Origin: Acidobacteriota bacterium
GTDB taxonomy: Bacteria; Acidobacteriota; Terriglobia; UBA7540
DNA: 5,352 bases
Assembly (NCBI GenBank): GCA_003171295.1
Contig: PMYF01000161.1
Span: forward strand, 1,017 to 6,368
Direction of reading: 5' to 3'
Shown here: in pieces, positions 1-4,649 of the stretch
How positions within the stretch are numbered: position 1 is the first letter of the stretch
Layout of the letters: every line of letters begins with the position of its first letter
Notes under the pieces: model-generated
Databases searched by the model: none
What the model saw: the letters and a program-made list of their open reading frames with translations, nothing else
Told to the model about the DNA's origin: nothing
Translations under genes and position numbers: made by a program

Positions 1-308
1 GTTACGGGTATGATCAGCTTCTCCTCTTTGACCATGTGCTGAACGAATCCGACCTCACCGCGGACACCCGCCTTTTCAAGAGTCGGCTTAAGCGCATCGA
101 TGAGCGGTCGTCCCGAAAGCCTCTGCCAGTCTGCTGGAAGTGGCAAGGCCGATACCACGCGTGTGGTGGAAGTTTCTGAAGCGAACCTCGGCCGCCAGGA
201 GTGGACTACAAAAAACACGCTGACGGCAAAGACGAGCACGAATGGGCTGATGAAAAGCCCAAGGTACAGGTGAAGATCTCGAATGAGTCGGTAAAATTGC
301 CCTCTCAT
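1..308 (-). CDS. PepSY-associated TM-helix protein, N-terminal part (runs off left edge)
   Basis: An open minus-strand frame starts at ATG 306-308 and stays open to the window edge: 102 residues and no stop, so the gene is partial. A GAGAGGG ribosome binding site at 319-325 lies 10 bases upstream. The N-terminus RLIRDLHLYLGLFISPF runs into a hydrophobic helix at about residues 12-36. This is the usual start of PepSY-associated membrane proteins: a positively charged start, a conserved His in the first helix, then a periplasmic part. Residues 45-102 are hydrophilic, and LIDALKPTLEKAGVRGEVGF would suit a PepSY-like periplasmic fold. Relatives span the inner membrane and often sit near TonB receptors or other iron-uptake genes, but no such neighbour is visible here. 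Substrate and exact subfamily cannot be told from this piece. The plus strand is also fairly open here, but its frame is broken by TGA at 177-179 and I treat it as an echo. Confidence 0.72.
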   Translation of the reverse strand, partial: MRGQFYRLIRDLHLYLGLFISPFVLVFAVSVFFVVHSWRPRFASETSTTRVVSALPLPADWQRLSGRPLIDALKPTLEKAGVRGEVGFVQHMVKEEKLIIPV

Positions 309-519
309 TCGGCGACGGCCCTCTCAGAATTTGAAGACCTCGCAAAGTCGTCGCTATGGAAAGATCTCCCCTGATAACGGCGTTGAATGTCAACGAGGTT
401 CATAGTCGTAGGTTACAGCGACGCCCGAAGGGACCTACGAGTTCAACATCCAGGAGTCCGGAGGAACCTCTGCTTCCGTCGTATCCATCGTCTCCAGGCA
501 TACCTGCTCGCCCCAAACG
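309..519. other. Intergenic region between the PepSY and DUF1080 genes
   Basis: This 211-base gap separates the 3' end of the DUF1080 gene from the 5' end of the PepSY gene; both are on the minus strand. It must hold the ribosome binding site (319-325) and probably the promoter of the PepSY gene, but I see no clear -35/-10 pair. No terminator with a T-run follows the DUF1080 stop. A short plus-strand stretch at about 412-504 looks like coding remnant and is listed separately. Confidence 0.5.
412..504 (+). pseudogene. Possible remnant of a plus-strand coding sequence
   Basis: One plus-strand frame reads VTATPEGTYEFNIQESGG and on to SVVSIVSRH. Its third codon positions are mostly G or C, and the peptide looks like a beta-rich extracytoplasmic domain. 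It has no start: TAG codons at 403-405 and 409-411 close the frame upstream. Downstream it runs without a stop into the antisense of the DUF1080 gene. At most it is a scrap of a larger gene, family unknown. The minus strand over the same bases also has a moderately GC3-rich frame, so chance is a real alternative. Confidence 0.22.
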
Positions 520-1125
520 CTATTTGCTCAAATCCAAGTAGTACAGTTCTTTGGCTTCGACCTTCATGCCGGGATTATGCCCCTGAATTGCAAAGTGCCC
601 GGTTTTGTACTCGGCATCATCATACGTCATCACCAGCTTGCCGTTAATCCAGAACTGCATGTGATCGCCCACTGCTCTGATGCGGTAACTAAACCATTCC
701 CCGTCCTTGGTAAGCAGTTCCGTGGCCTTGCCCGTCGGCTTGCCCGGCTTCCAGAGCCATCCGGTATAGCCATCTCCGTGGTTGCAAATCTGGGCCTCGT
801 AGCCAAAAGGGAACCCATTTACATCGTCGGCGGGTGGGTCGGCGCGAAAATAAAACCCGCTGTTGGGCGTCGCTCCCTGATTGGTGACGCGAAACATGCC
901 CTTCGCCTCAAAATCCGAACCGGTGGCATCCGTGTAGATGTGCCCCATTCCACCAAGGCCCACCAGAACCCCATCCTGCACCGACCAGGTTGCTTTGCCG
1001 CGAATCGTCCAGCCACTCAGATCTTTGCCGTTAAACAGGGAGATCCATTTCGCTTCGGCGCCGGTGCCGGACGCACAGCCGAACATCACCGCGCTGACGA
1101 ATACTGCAATCGTTCTTTTGATCAT
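520..1125 (-). CDS. DUF1080 (3-keto-disaccharide hydrolase-type) secreted protein
   Basis: The 201-residue product has an export signal at residues 1-19 (MIKRT, a hydrophobic run, then FGCASG). The Cys at residue 17 could be lipidated, although the residues before it are not a classic lipobox. The rest matches the DUF1080 fold, a concanavalin A-like beta sandwich common in Verrucomicrobiota and Planctomycetota: WISLFNGKDLSGW at 27-39, WSVQDGVL at 47-54, the NSGFYFR strand at 88-94, YEAQI at 109-113, WINGKLV at 159-165 and the closing FAIQGHNPGMKVEAKELYYL. Family members are linked to carbohydrate turnover outside the cytoplasm, and some hydrolyse 3-keto-glycosides; the substrate here is unknown. 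I start at ATG 1123-1125 because an AGGAG lies 9 bases upstream. An in-frame GTG at 1129-1131 would add two residues but sits only 3 bases from that site. The gene appears monocistronic. Confidence 0.9.
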   Translation of the reverse strand: MIKRTIAVFVSAVMFGCASGTGAEAKWISLFNGKDLSGWTIRGKATWSVQDGVLVGLGGMGHIYTDATGSDFEAKGMFRVTNQGATPNSGFYFRADPPADDVNGFPFGYEAQICNHGDGYTGWLWKPGKPTGKATELLTKDGEWFSYRIRAVGDHMQFWINGKLVMTYDDAEYKTGHFAIQGHNPGMKVEAKELYYLDLSK

Positions 1126-1134
1126 AATCACTTG

Positions 1135-1139
1135 CTCCT
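1135..1139 (-). promoter_or_regulatory. Ribosome binding site of the DUF1080 gene
   Basis: The minus strand reads AGGAG with 9 bases to ATG 1125 but only 3 to the in-frame GTG at 1131. This spacing decides the start codon in favour of the ATG. Confidence 0.7.
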
Positions 1140-1241
1140 AGGTTTCACGAGCGGTCAAGCAATTGAAAGCAATAATTGCGTGCAGCGGCGGCAGGGGCGG
1201 GTCAATTACATCCCGGGGGCTTTTGTAATGCAGCACGCCGG

Positions 1242-1259
1242 CCGAACCAATTGGTTCGG
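1242..1259. repeat. 18-bp perfect palindrome, possible operator
   Basis: CCGAACCAATTGGTTCGG is fully self-complementary with no spacer. It lies about 115 bases upstream of the DUF1080 start in a gap with no convincing gene. Perfect 16-20-base palindromes of this form are typical binding sites of dimeric regulators, but no regulator gene is in the window. It is not a terminator, since no T-run follows on either strand. A weaker inverted repeat, GCAATT/AATTGC at 1159-1179, lies closer to the gene. Confidence 0.4.
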
Positions 1260-1380
1260 TCTTGGTGGATGCCACAGACTTCACTTGACCGGCTCAATAC
1301 ACCTTGGATCGTCAGATCTTTGATGCGGCCATTCTTCGTGTGCGGGCAGGCCCCATCATCTACTACGATTTCGTCTTGAG

Positions 1381-1599
1381 CTATGGGTCATATAGTGCGG
1401 CGGGATCCTCTGCAATGAGTTCCGTATACCCACATTCGCCACAGATGTTGGAATTCATCCTGGCGTAACCCAAACAAACATGACCCCGGGGACACGCCCT
1501 AAACCCAGCCGCTGCATGGATTCTGCCAGGAGTTCCCTTGTTGGGCCCGAAGATGTGGCTGGAGTAAGGTCCTGGCAGGGTTTGGTTTGATGGTTGGTT
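1381..1599 (-). CDS. Small zinc-ribbon protein, C-terminal half clear, start missing
   Basis: The minus-strand frame ending at TAG 1381-1383 reads RACPRGHVCLGYARMNSNIC and then GECGYTELIAEDPAALYDP. The run RMN..IC.ECGYTEL.AEDP..L is the C-terminal half of a familiar type of small zinc-ribbon protein, with the CxxC pair (CGEC) and a CPxGH-type element as likely metal ligands. The frame is open back to TGA 1600-1602 but contains no ATG, GTG or TTG before the Cys-rich part; one CTG lies at 1576-1578. An ATG at 1601-1603 is one base out of phase. Either a frameshift has broken the gene or the 5' end has been replaced, so the recognisable part is only about 1381-1500. An internal ATG (1456-1458) would leave just 25 residues. 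Such proteins probably bind nucleic acid or a protein partner; the role here is unknown. Confidence 0.45.
   Translation of the reverse strand, partial: NQPSNQTLPGPYSSHIFGPNKGTPGRIHAAAGFRACPRGHVCLGYARMNSNICGECGYTELIAEDPAALYDP
1523..1578. repeat. Long inverted repeat, 9 + 4 bp stem with a one-sided bulge
   Basis: CTGCCAGGA at 1523-1531 pairs perfectly with TCCTGGCAG at 1570-1578. After a four-base bulge (1532-1535), CCTT at 1536-1539 pairs with AAGG at 1566-1569. This gives 13 base pairs around a 26-base loop that contains GGGCCC. No T-run follows on either strand, so it is not an obvious terminator. It lies in the unexplained 5' part of the zinc-ribbon frame. Confidence 0.5.
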
Positions 1600-1610
1600 T
1601 CATGGTTGGT
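1590..1610. repeat. Direct repeat ATGGTTGGT, 12-base period
   Basis: ATGGTTGGT occurs at 1590-1598 and again at 1602-1610, with a degenerate copy (TTTGGTTTG) just before. The T/G-rich strand is plus. This may be slippage-derived; no function is evident. Confidence 0.5.
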
Positions 1611-1903
1611 GTTTGAAGCGGTTCAGGAGACTGAGCCGCTCTGTGATTACGCGAAACAGCCATTCCCGACCTGGAATCAATCGTCTCACCCGAGGTCAAT
1701 TCCAAGGTTTTGCCTAGTTGGTTTTGCCATTCGGCAGAGTGATGGTGGTTGCATCGGGCTGTGAATTGTAGAACTACCGCAGCCAGAGAGCAGCCACGCC
1801 CGGCTGCGAGAAGCGACTCGATAACGGGCCGCTCTTTGTTTGGGCGGGAAACCCTCGCCAACCTTCAGCGGCCTCAAGGTGGAATCTGTCCAGTCAAGGC
1901 AAG
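1600..1903. other. Gene-poor stretch with no convincing gene
   Basis: This gap lies between the 58-residue membrane protein and the zinc-ribbon frame. Several frames are open, but none reads like a protein throughout. The best short stretch is on the minus strand near 1711-1770 (FYNSQPDATTITLPNGKTN), bounded by stops on both sides, and may be a gene relic. A 7-bp inverted repeat CGCAGCC/GGCTGCG lies at 1778-1808. The hairpin at 1617-1640 is listed separately. I see no promoter or terminator. Confidence 0.45.
1617..1640. repeat. Strong hairpin, 9-bp stem and 6-base loop
   Basis: AGCGGTTCA at 1617-1625 faces TGAGCCGCT at 1632-1640 around the loop GGAGAC. In a plus-strand RNA the single non-Watson-Crick position is a G-U wobble; in a minus-strand RNA it would be an A-C mismatch, which slightly favours plus-strand transcription. 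No T-run follows, so a simple rho-independent terminator is unlikely. Confidence 0.5.
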
Positions 1904-2080
1904 TCAATGCTTCAGGAAAAACCAACGGACTGCTCCCACAATCGCTGCAAAGCCAATCAAACCAAAAACCAACCTGAGAATGGCGTGGCCGAGTTTTATG
2001 GCGAGGAAAAGCGCAACCACACCAACCACGGCAATTATCAGCATCGGGTTGCTGGCCTTGAACAGTTCGACGATGTCCAT
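1904..2080 (-). CDS. Small two-helix membrane protein, 58 residues
   Basis: ATG 2078-2080 opens a 58-residue frame ending at TGA 1904-1906. An AGGAG at 2090-2094 sits 9 bases upstream, a very good ribosome binding site. The product begins MDIVELFKASNPM, then has a hydrophobic helix at about residues 13-28 (MLIIAVVGVVALFLAI), a short KLGHAILR link and a second helix at about 36-54, ending WFFLKH. The amphipathic start and helical hairpin suggest a small inner-membrane protein. No family is recognised. It starts 27 bases after the stop of the upstream 95-residue membrane protein, and the two are probably one transcript. With its own strong binding site it is more likely a real gene than a chance frame. 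Confidence 0.68.
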   Translation of the reverse strand: MDIVELFKASNPMLIIAVVGVVALFLAIKLGHAILRLVFGLIGFAAIVGAVRWFFLKH

Positions 2081-2089
2081 CTTCGTATT

Positions 2090-2094
2090 CTCCT
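2090..2094 (-). promoter_or_regulatory. Ribosome binding site of the 58-residue membrane protein
   Basis: AGGAG on the minus strand, 9 bases before ATG 2080, inside the 27-base gap between the two small membrane-protein genes. It supports translation of a gene too short to be obvious by length. Confidence 0.65.
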
Positions 2095-2107
2095 GGATTT
2101 GCCTTGG

Positions 2108-2395
2108 CTAACGCTTCTTCTTCTCTTTCGACGGAGGAGGACTCTCTTCCTGATTCTCCTTCGCCGTCGCCATCATTTCTTGCATCCCTTCCTTGATCTC
2201 GTTGACCTGGGGGTGCACTTCCTTGATGAGGTCATGCTCAATCTTGGACAGCTTTTCAATTCGTTTGCCCTGTTCACCAAGCTTTTCCAAGAGATCATTC
2301 TGTTTGGCTGAAATCCGATACATCCACCAAAAACAAATAGCCCAACAAACGGTGCCGACCAAAGTCATCCAGAAGGCGATGGGATTCCTGTCCAT
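2108..2395 (-). CDS. Small membrane-anchored coiled-coil protein, 95 residues
   Basis: The product has one transmembrane helix at about residues 7-28 (AFWMTLVGTVCWAICFWWMY). A charged helical stretch at 29-80 has heptad-like spacing of hydrophobic residues (LLEKLGEQGKRIEKLSKIE) and is probably a coiled coil. The tail is rich in E, P and K (SPPPSKEKKKR). The likely topology is a short outside N-terminus and a cytoplasmic coil, by the positive-inside rule. I recognise no characterised family; similar one-helix plus coil proteins act as scaffolds or assembly factors, but nothing here fixes a role. The start at ATG 2393-2395 has a weak GGTG element 7 bases upstream. It is the first gene of a probable two-gene operon with the 58-residue membrane protein. 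Confidence 0.75.
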   Translation of the reverse strand: MDRNPIAFWMTLVGTVCWAICFWWMYRISAKQNDLLEKLGEQGKRIEKLSKIEHDLIKEVHPQVNEIKEGMQEMMATAKENQEESPPPSKEKKKR

Positions 2396-2418
2396 AACCA
2401 GTCACCATACGCCTGAGA

Positions 2419-2434
2419 GTTTGCCCAAGCAAAC
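2419..2434. repeat. Short inverted repeat in the small-operon leader
   Basis: GTTTGC and GCAAAC form a perfect 6-bp stem around CCAA, 24 bases upstream of the 95-residue gene's start. A second pair, CAGCCC (2434-2439) with GGGCTG (2460-2465), lies next to it. These could fold in the leader RNA or mark a binding site; no function is shown. Confidence 0.3.
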
Positions 2435-2475
2435 AGCCCGCTTCAGGTAATTAAAGTGTGGGCTGCCCCGAACAC

Positions 2476-2509
2476 GTAGTGCCGGAATCGCGGGAGACAT
2501 CTGCGCTAC
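2476..2509. repeat. REP-like imperfect palindrome
   Basis: GTAGTGC at 2476-2482 is the near-perfect inverse of GCGCTAC at 2503-2509 (6 of 7, with the odd position a possible G-U pair). The 20 bases between them are GC-rich. From memory, short palindromes with GTAGCGC-type ends are scattered between genes in some Verrucomicrobiota genomes, and this looks like one. It overlaps the stop codon of the decayed gene (2506-2508). Copy number cannot be judged from one window. Confidence 0.35.
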
Positions 2510-2699
2510 ATCTCCCTCACCACCACATCATTCAGGAACATTGAGATCCACTCCCCGGCCTCAATCCGATCCTCTTTCGATCCCCCCCCTTTAATACGAG
2601 TTTTCCATCCAGAGACTAGATTAAATGTGCCTCACCCCACGAAGCCGTGACCTCCGCATCGTCTTTGAATGGCGGAAAGTACTGCGATTTCCTTATCAT
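2506..2699 (-). pseudogene. Small gene broken by an amber codon and a one-base frameshift
   Basis: ATG 2697-2699 begins 11 bases after the TPR gene's stop, with GAGGA just upstream. The frame reads MIRKSQYFPPFKDDAEVTAS and on to EAHLI, then meets TAG at 2616-2618. The same frame resumes at once with SLDGKLVLKGG and enters a run of eight G (minus strand; C8 at 2582-2589). With nine G it would continue as GGSKEDRIEAGEWISMFLND and finish VVVREM with TAG at 2506-2508. Restoring both lesions gives about 64 residues whose parts fit together as one small protein of unknown function. The two independent lesions argue for real decay rather than one sequencing slip, though the G8 slip alone could be an error. 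It was probably co-transcribed with the TPR gene. Confidence 0.55.
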
Positions 2700-2710
2700 A
2701 ATTCCTCGAT

Positions 2711-2992
2711 TCAAGCCCGGGTGGTCACTTCGTCTCGCCCTCTCAACACCTCAATTGCAGCAAACCGGGGCTTGAGCGCCCAACGATGAGTGTAGATCCT
2801 CGACTGTAAACCCTCCAATTCTTTCAACGCCTGATCTGGTTCGCCCAGTTTCAGCCAATATTCCGCCGCTTTGATCTGGAGTGAATCTTGGCTGGCGAGG
2901 TTTCTTCCCTTCAGAGATTGAGCGATCCCAGGAACGGATTGATCGTTTGGTGCCAGGATTTCGACCGCAGGCATGAAGTGTTTTATTTTCAT
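2711..2992 (-). CDS. Short TPR-like protein, 93 residues
   Basis: After a weakly conserved start (MKIKHFMPAVEILAPNDQSV) the product holds one clear tetratricopeptide-type helix pair. Residues 36-62 read DSLQIKAAEYWLKLGEPDQA then LKELEGL, where A-x-Y-W-x-K-L-G-x-x-x-x-A-L-x-E-L is the TPR signature. A further helix pair follows at about 63-86 (WALKPRFAAIEVLRGRDE). One or two TPR units usually make a protein-protein docking surface; the partner is unknown. I recall comparable short TPR proteins, often in many copies, from Verrucomicrobiota genomes. The start is uncertain: ATG 2992 or 2974 are both possible and neither has a good ribosome binding site. The frame stays open to 3109, but the extra 39 residues look non-coding. 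It is divergent from the BI-1 family gene and followed by a decayed small gene. Confidence 0.65.
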   Translation of the reverse strand: MKIKHFMPAVEILAPNDQSVPGIAQSLKGRNLASQDSLQIKAAEYWLKLGEPDQALKELEGLQSRIYTHRWALKPRFAAIEVLRGRDEVTTRA

Positions 2993-3133
2993 GCGCGGGA
3001 TTATGAAGGGGAGGGTTGGACTTCTGCAGGGTAACCCTAAAATAAGTTGTGGGGAGTGGTGGAGGGAGCTTAGGCCAGCGATACTGCATTTGAACTGGAA
3101 AAGCTTCACCGACTTGAGCAGAATCGCATCTAT
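2993..3133. other. Divergent promoter region between the TPR and BI-1 family genes
   Basis: This 141-base gap separates two divergent genes, so it should hold promoters for both. The best plus-strand candidate is listed separately. No good minus-strand promoter is visible. Confidence 0.4.
3016..3043 (+). promoter_or_regulatory. Candidate promoter for the BI-1 family gene
   Basis: TTGGAC at 3016-3021, a 16-base spacer, then TAAAAT at 3038-3043 (5 of 6 to the sigma-70 -10 consensus). The -35 box is poor. A small palindrome AGGGT-A-ACCCT (3028-3038) spans the end of the spacer and could bind a regulator. The leader to ATG 3134 would be about 85 bases. Confidence 0.3.
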
Positions 3134-3856
3134 ATGGAAACATCAAACCCGTTGCTTAAACGCGAAAGTGCATTCTCTGGAGCCTGGGATCGCACTGAAC
3201 CCATGACTTTGCAGGGGGTGGTCAACAAAACCGGCATCTTGTTATTGCTCTGCATGGGGGCCGCTGCGTTCGCCTGGACCCATCCCGCGCTGCGAGGTCC
3301 GCTGCTGCTGGCCGGCTTAATCGGAGGGTTCATCGCCTGCATGGTGGGCATCTTCAAACCAGCCACCTCACCCATTGCCGCTCCGATTTATGCCGTTTTG
3401 GAAGGATTGTGCCTGGGAGCCATTTCGCAGGTTATCGAACTGCACTACCCCGGCATTGTCGTCAACGCCATGATGCTCACGTTCGGCGTGTTGGGGATTA
3501 TGCTCGCGCTGTACACGACTCGAACCATTCGCGTGACCAGCGGATTGGTCAAAGGTGTGGCTGCGGCAACCGGCGCCGTCGTGCTCGTTTACGTGGTGGA
3601 CATCGGGCTGAGTTTTTTCGGCATTCGGATGCCCCTTCTCCACGAGTCAGGGCCGCTTGGAATTGGGATCAGCCTGGTGATCGTTGGCATTGCAGCGTTC
3701 AACCTGCTGATAGACTTTGCCGTGGTTGAGGATGGGGTTTCTAGCGGTTCGCCACGTTACATGGAGTGGTATTGCGGCATGGCCCTGTTGATCACCCTGG
3801 TGTGGCTATACCTCGAACTGCTCCGGCTGCTCTCAAAACTCCGGGGCAAGAATTAG
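3134..3856 (+). CDS. Bax inhibitor-1/YccA family integral membrane protein
   Basis: The 240-residue product has seven hydrophobic segments, at about 33-49, 55-74, 80-101, 107-127, 138-162, 173-195 and 210-232, matching the seven-helix Bax inhibitor-1 fold. Family landmarks are visible: a short N-terminus with SNPLLKRE, MTLQGVVNKT before helix 1, SPIAAPIYAVLEGLCLGAIS in helix 3, LLIDFAVVEDG near helix 6 and YMEWYCGMALLITLVWLYLE at the end. Bacterial relatives such as YetJ leak calcium in a pH-dependent way through acidic residues in the late helices; Asp194 or Glu199 here could play that part. YccA in E. coli modulates FtsH, so channel-like and protease-linked roles both remain possible. The start fits the family N-terminus, although no strong ribosome binding site precedes it. 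YhbY follows after 27 bases, suggesting co-transcription. Confidence 0.92.
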   Translation: METSNPLLKRESAFSGAWDRTEPMTLQGVVNKTGILLLLCMGAAAFAWTHPALRGPLLLAGLIGGFIACMVGIFKPATSPIAAPIYAVLEGLCLGAISQVIELHYPGIVVNAMMLTFGVLGIMLALYTTRTIRVTSGLVKGVAAATGAVVLVYVVDIGLSFFGIRMPLLHESGPLGIGISLVIVGIAAFNLLIDFAVVEDGVSSGSPRYMEWYCGMALLITLVWLYLELLRLLSKLRGKN

Positions 3857-3883
3857 TGGGCTGAACTCCTTGAACCGCAAGCC

Positions 3884-4177
3884 ATGCTTTCACTCACCAG
3901 TACGCAGGTCCGAAATCTAAAAGCCCAGGCCCAAAGGCTCAAGGCCACGCTGAAGGTGGGGAAGGAAGGTCTGAGCCCACAATTCCTCGCCGCCCTGGAT
4001 GACACGCTGAAACACCGTGAACTCGTTAAGGTGAAATTCGACGAATTCAAAGAGCAGAAGAAGGAACTCGCTCCACAGCTTGCCGAAAAGAGCCGCAGCC
4101 ATTTGGTCACCCGGGTTGGCAATGTGGTGGTGCTTTACCGTCCAAAGACCGTTGAGGAAGAGCAGCCGGAATCGTGA
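3884..4177 (+). CDS. yhbY: YhbY-type CRM-domain RNA-binding ribosome-assembly protein
   Basis: The 97-residue product is one CRS1-YhbY (CRM) domain, the same length as E. coli YhbY. Residues 20-30 hold KATLKVGKEGL with the GxxG loop (GKEG, 26-29) that contacts RNA in this fold. KHRELVKVKF at 43-52 is the conserved central strand region, and HLVTRVGNVVVLYRPK at 73-88 is the closing strand pair. YhbY homologues associate with pre-50S particles and help large-subunit maturation, acting in the cytoplasm. The short acidic tail (VEEEQPES) is unremarkable. No clear Shine-Dalgarno precedes ATG 3884, and the gene begins 27 bases after the BI-1 family stop, so it is probably read from the same transcript. 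No terminator is seen behind it; the mobile-element scar begins soon after. Confidence 0.93.
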   Translation: MLSLTSTQVRNLKAQAQRLKATLKVGKEGLSPQFLAALDDTLKHRELVKVKFDEFKEQKKELAPQLAEKSRSHLVTRVGNVVVLYRPKTVEEEQPES

Positions 4178-4259
4178 TCACCATCGCAGCCTGATTGCCT
4201 GTTCCTGGATCTCGGACGATAGGAACGAAGCAGCCATCGAGCGCAGAATCTCGGCGTAG

Positions 4260-4550
4260 GTGGACGAGTTGCACCTGGAACATCTGGTGTATGGGAGCCG
4301 GCGCTTGAGGGCGCTGTTGCGACGGGAAGGCCGGGAGGTCAACCGCAAGCGGGTGGTCCGGCTGTTGCAGTTGATGGGGGTGGAGGCGGTGTATCCCAAG
4401 CGGCCATTGAGCCAGCCGGCGGGGGGACATCGGATTTATCCCTATCTCTTGGAAGGGCTGGAAATCAGCGGTCCGGACCAGGTTTGGTGCAGCGACATCA
4501 CAGATGTGCCGATGGCCTATGGGTTCATGTATTTGGTGGCGGTGATGGAT
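4260..4550 (+). mobile_element. Internal fragment of an IS3-family transposase (OrfB)
   Basis: One frame, read from GTG 4260 and preceded directly by TAG (4257-4259), gives about 97 residues typical of IS3-type OrfB: VDELHLEHLVYGSRRL (HTH_21-like region), REVNRKRVVRLLQLMGVEAV, YPKRPLSQPAGGHRIYPYLL, then the start of the integrase core with DQVWCSDITDVPMAYGFMYL and VAVMD. The Asp in WCSDIT (residue 79) is the first catalytic residue of the DDE triad. The second Asp and the Glu are absent because homology stops at VAVMD. OrfA, the OrfB N-terminus and both terminal inverted repeats are also missing, so this is a dead internal piece of about 290 bases. It interrupts the interval between yhbY and the ECF sigma gene. 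Confidence 0.85.
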
Positions 4551-4599
4551 TTACTATGCCAGATTCCACATCCGGGGCAAGCTGAGCTGGAAGATATAG
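4549..4599 (+). pseudogene. Scrap resembling the N-terminus of a tyrosine recombinase
   Basis: In a frame different from the transposase, bases 4549-4596 read IYYARFHIRGKLSWKI, then TAG at 4597-4599. The pattern G-I-Y-Y-A-R-x-x-x-x-G-K-L is typical of the N-terminal DNA-binding domain of phage-type integrases. It begins exactly where the IS3 homology ends, so two unrelated mobile-element pieces appear fused at about 4545-4552. The match is only about 13 informative residues, so the call is tentative. Confidence 0.4.
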
Positions 4600-4613
4600 G
4601 CCCGTGACGGCTT

Positions 4614-4642
4614 TTGACTTTGGGGCAGGAGATGGGCATACT
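4614..4642 (+). promoter_or_regulatory. Sigma-70-like promoter for the ECF sigma gene
   Basis: TTGACT at 4614-4619 (5 of 6 to consensus), a 17-base spacer, then CATACT at 4637-4642 (4 of 6). Transcription would start about 7 bases on, at 4649-4650, which is the A of the preferred ATG. It begins 15 bases after the recombinase scrap ends. Confidence 0.5.
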
Positions 4643-4649
4643 GCACCGG

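Noticed and set aside
3..374. Plus-strand gene interrupted by a single TGA (177-179), possibly a selenocysteine codon
   Set aside because: The opposite strand carries an uninterrupted PepSY-type membrane protein with a ribosome binding site, so the open plus frame is best explained as an echo. No hairpin suited to selenocysteine insertion was evident.
88..393. Minus-strand open frame of 101 codons
   Set aside because: It overlaps the PepSY gene in another frame; the peptide is low-complexity in character and matches no family.
577..1323. Long plus-strand open frame (248 codons)
   Set aside because: It is antisense to the well-supported DUF1080 gene over most of its length, its peptide matches nothing, and third-position bias favours the minus strand.
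1205..1388. Minus-strand open frame reading DEIVVDDGACPHTKNGRIKD
   Set aside because: It looks partly protein-like, but it has no start codon, no clear codon bias, and spans the 18-bp palindrome. It may be an old relic; support is too weak for a feature.
1499..1861. Minus-strand open frame of 120 codons starting at TTG
   Set aside because: There is no ribosome binding site, the composition is unlike a folded protein, and it crosses hairpins and repeats; the zinc-ribbon frame overlapping its end is better supported.
3028..3038. AGGGT-A-ACCCT palindrome as an operator by itself
   Set aside because: Eleven bases is too short to claim alone; it is mentioned only within the candidate promoter.
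2993..3109. Extension of the TPR gene to an upstream ATG
   Set aside because: The extra 39 residues look non-coding, and the extension would occupy the promoter region of the divergent gene.
4178..4259. Peptide-like stretches on both strands between yhbY and the IS fragment
   Set aside because: Plus (DDRNEAAIERRISA) and minus (YAEILRSMAASFLSSEIQEQ) both look possible, but each is under 30 codons with no start or homology I can name.
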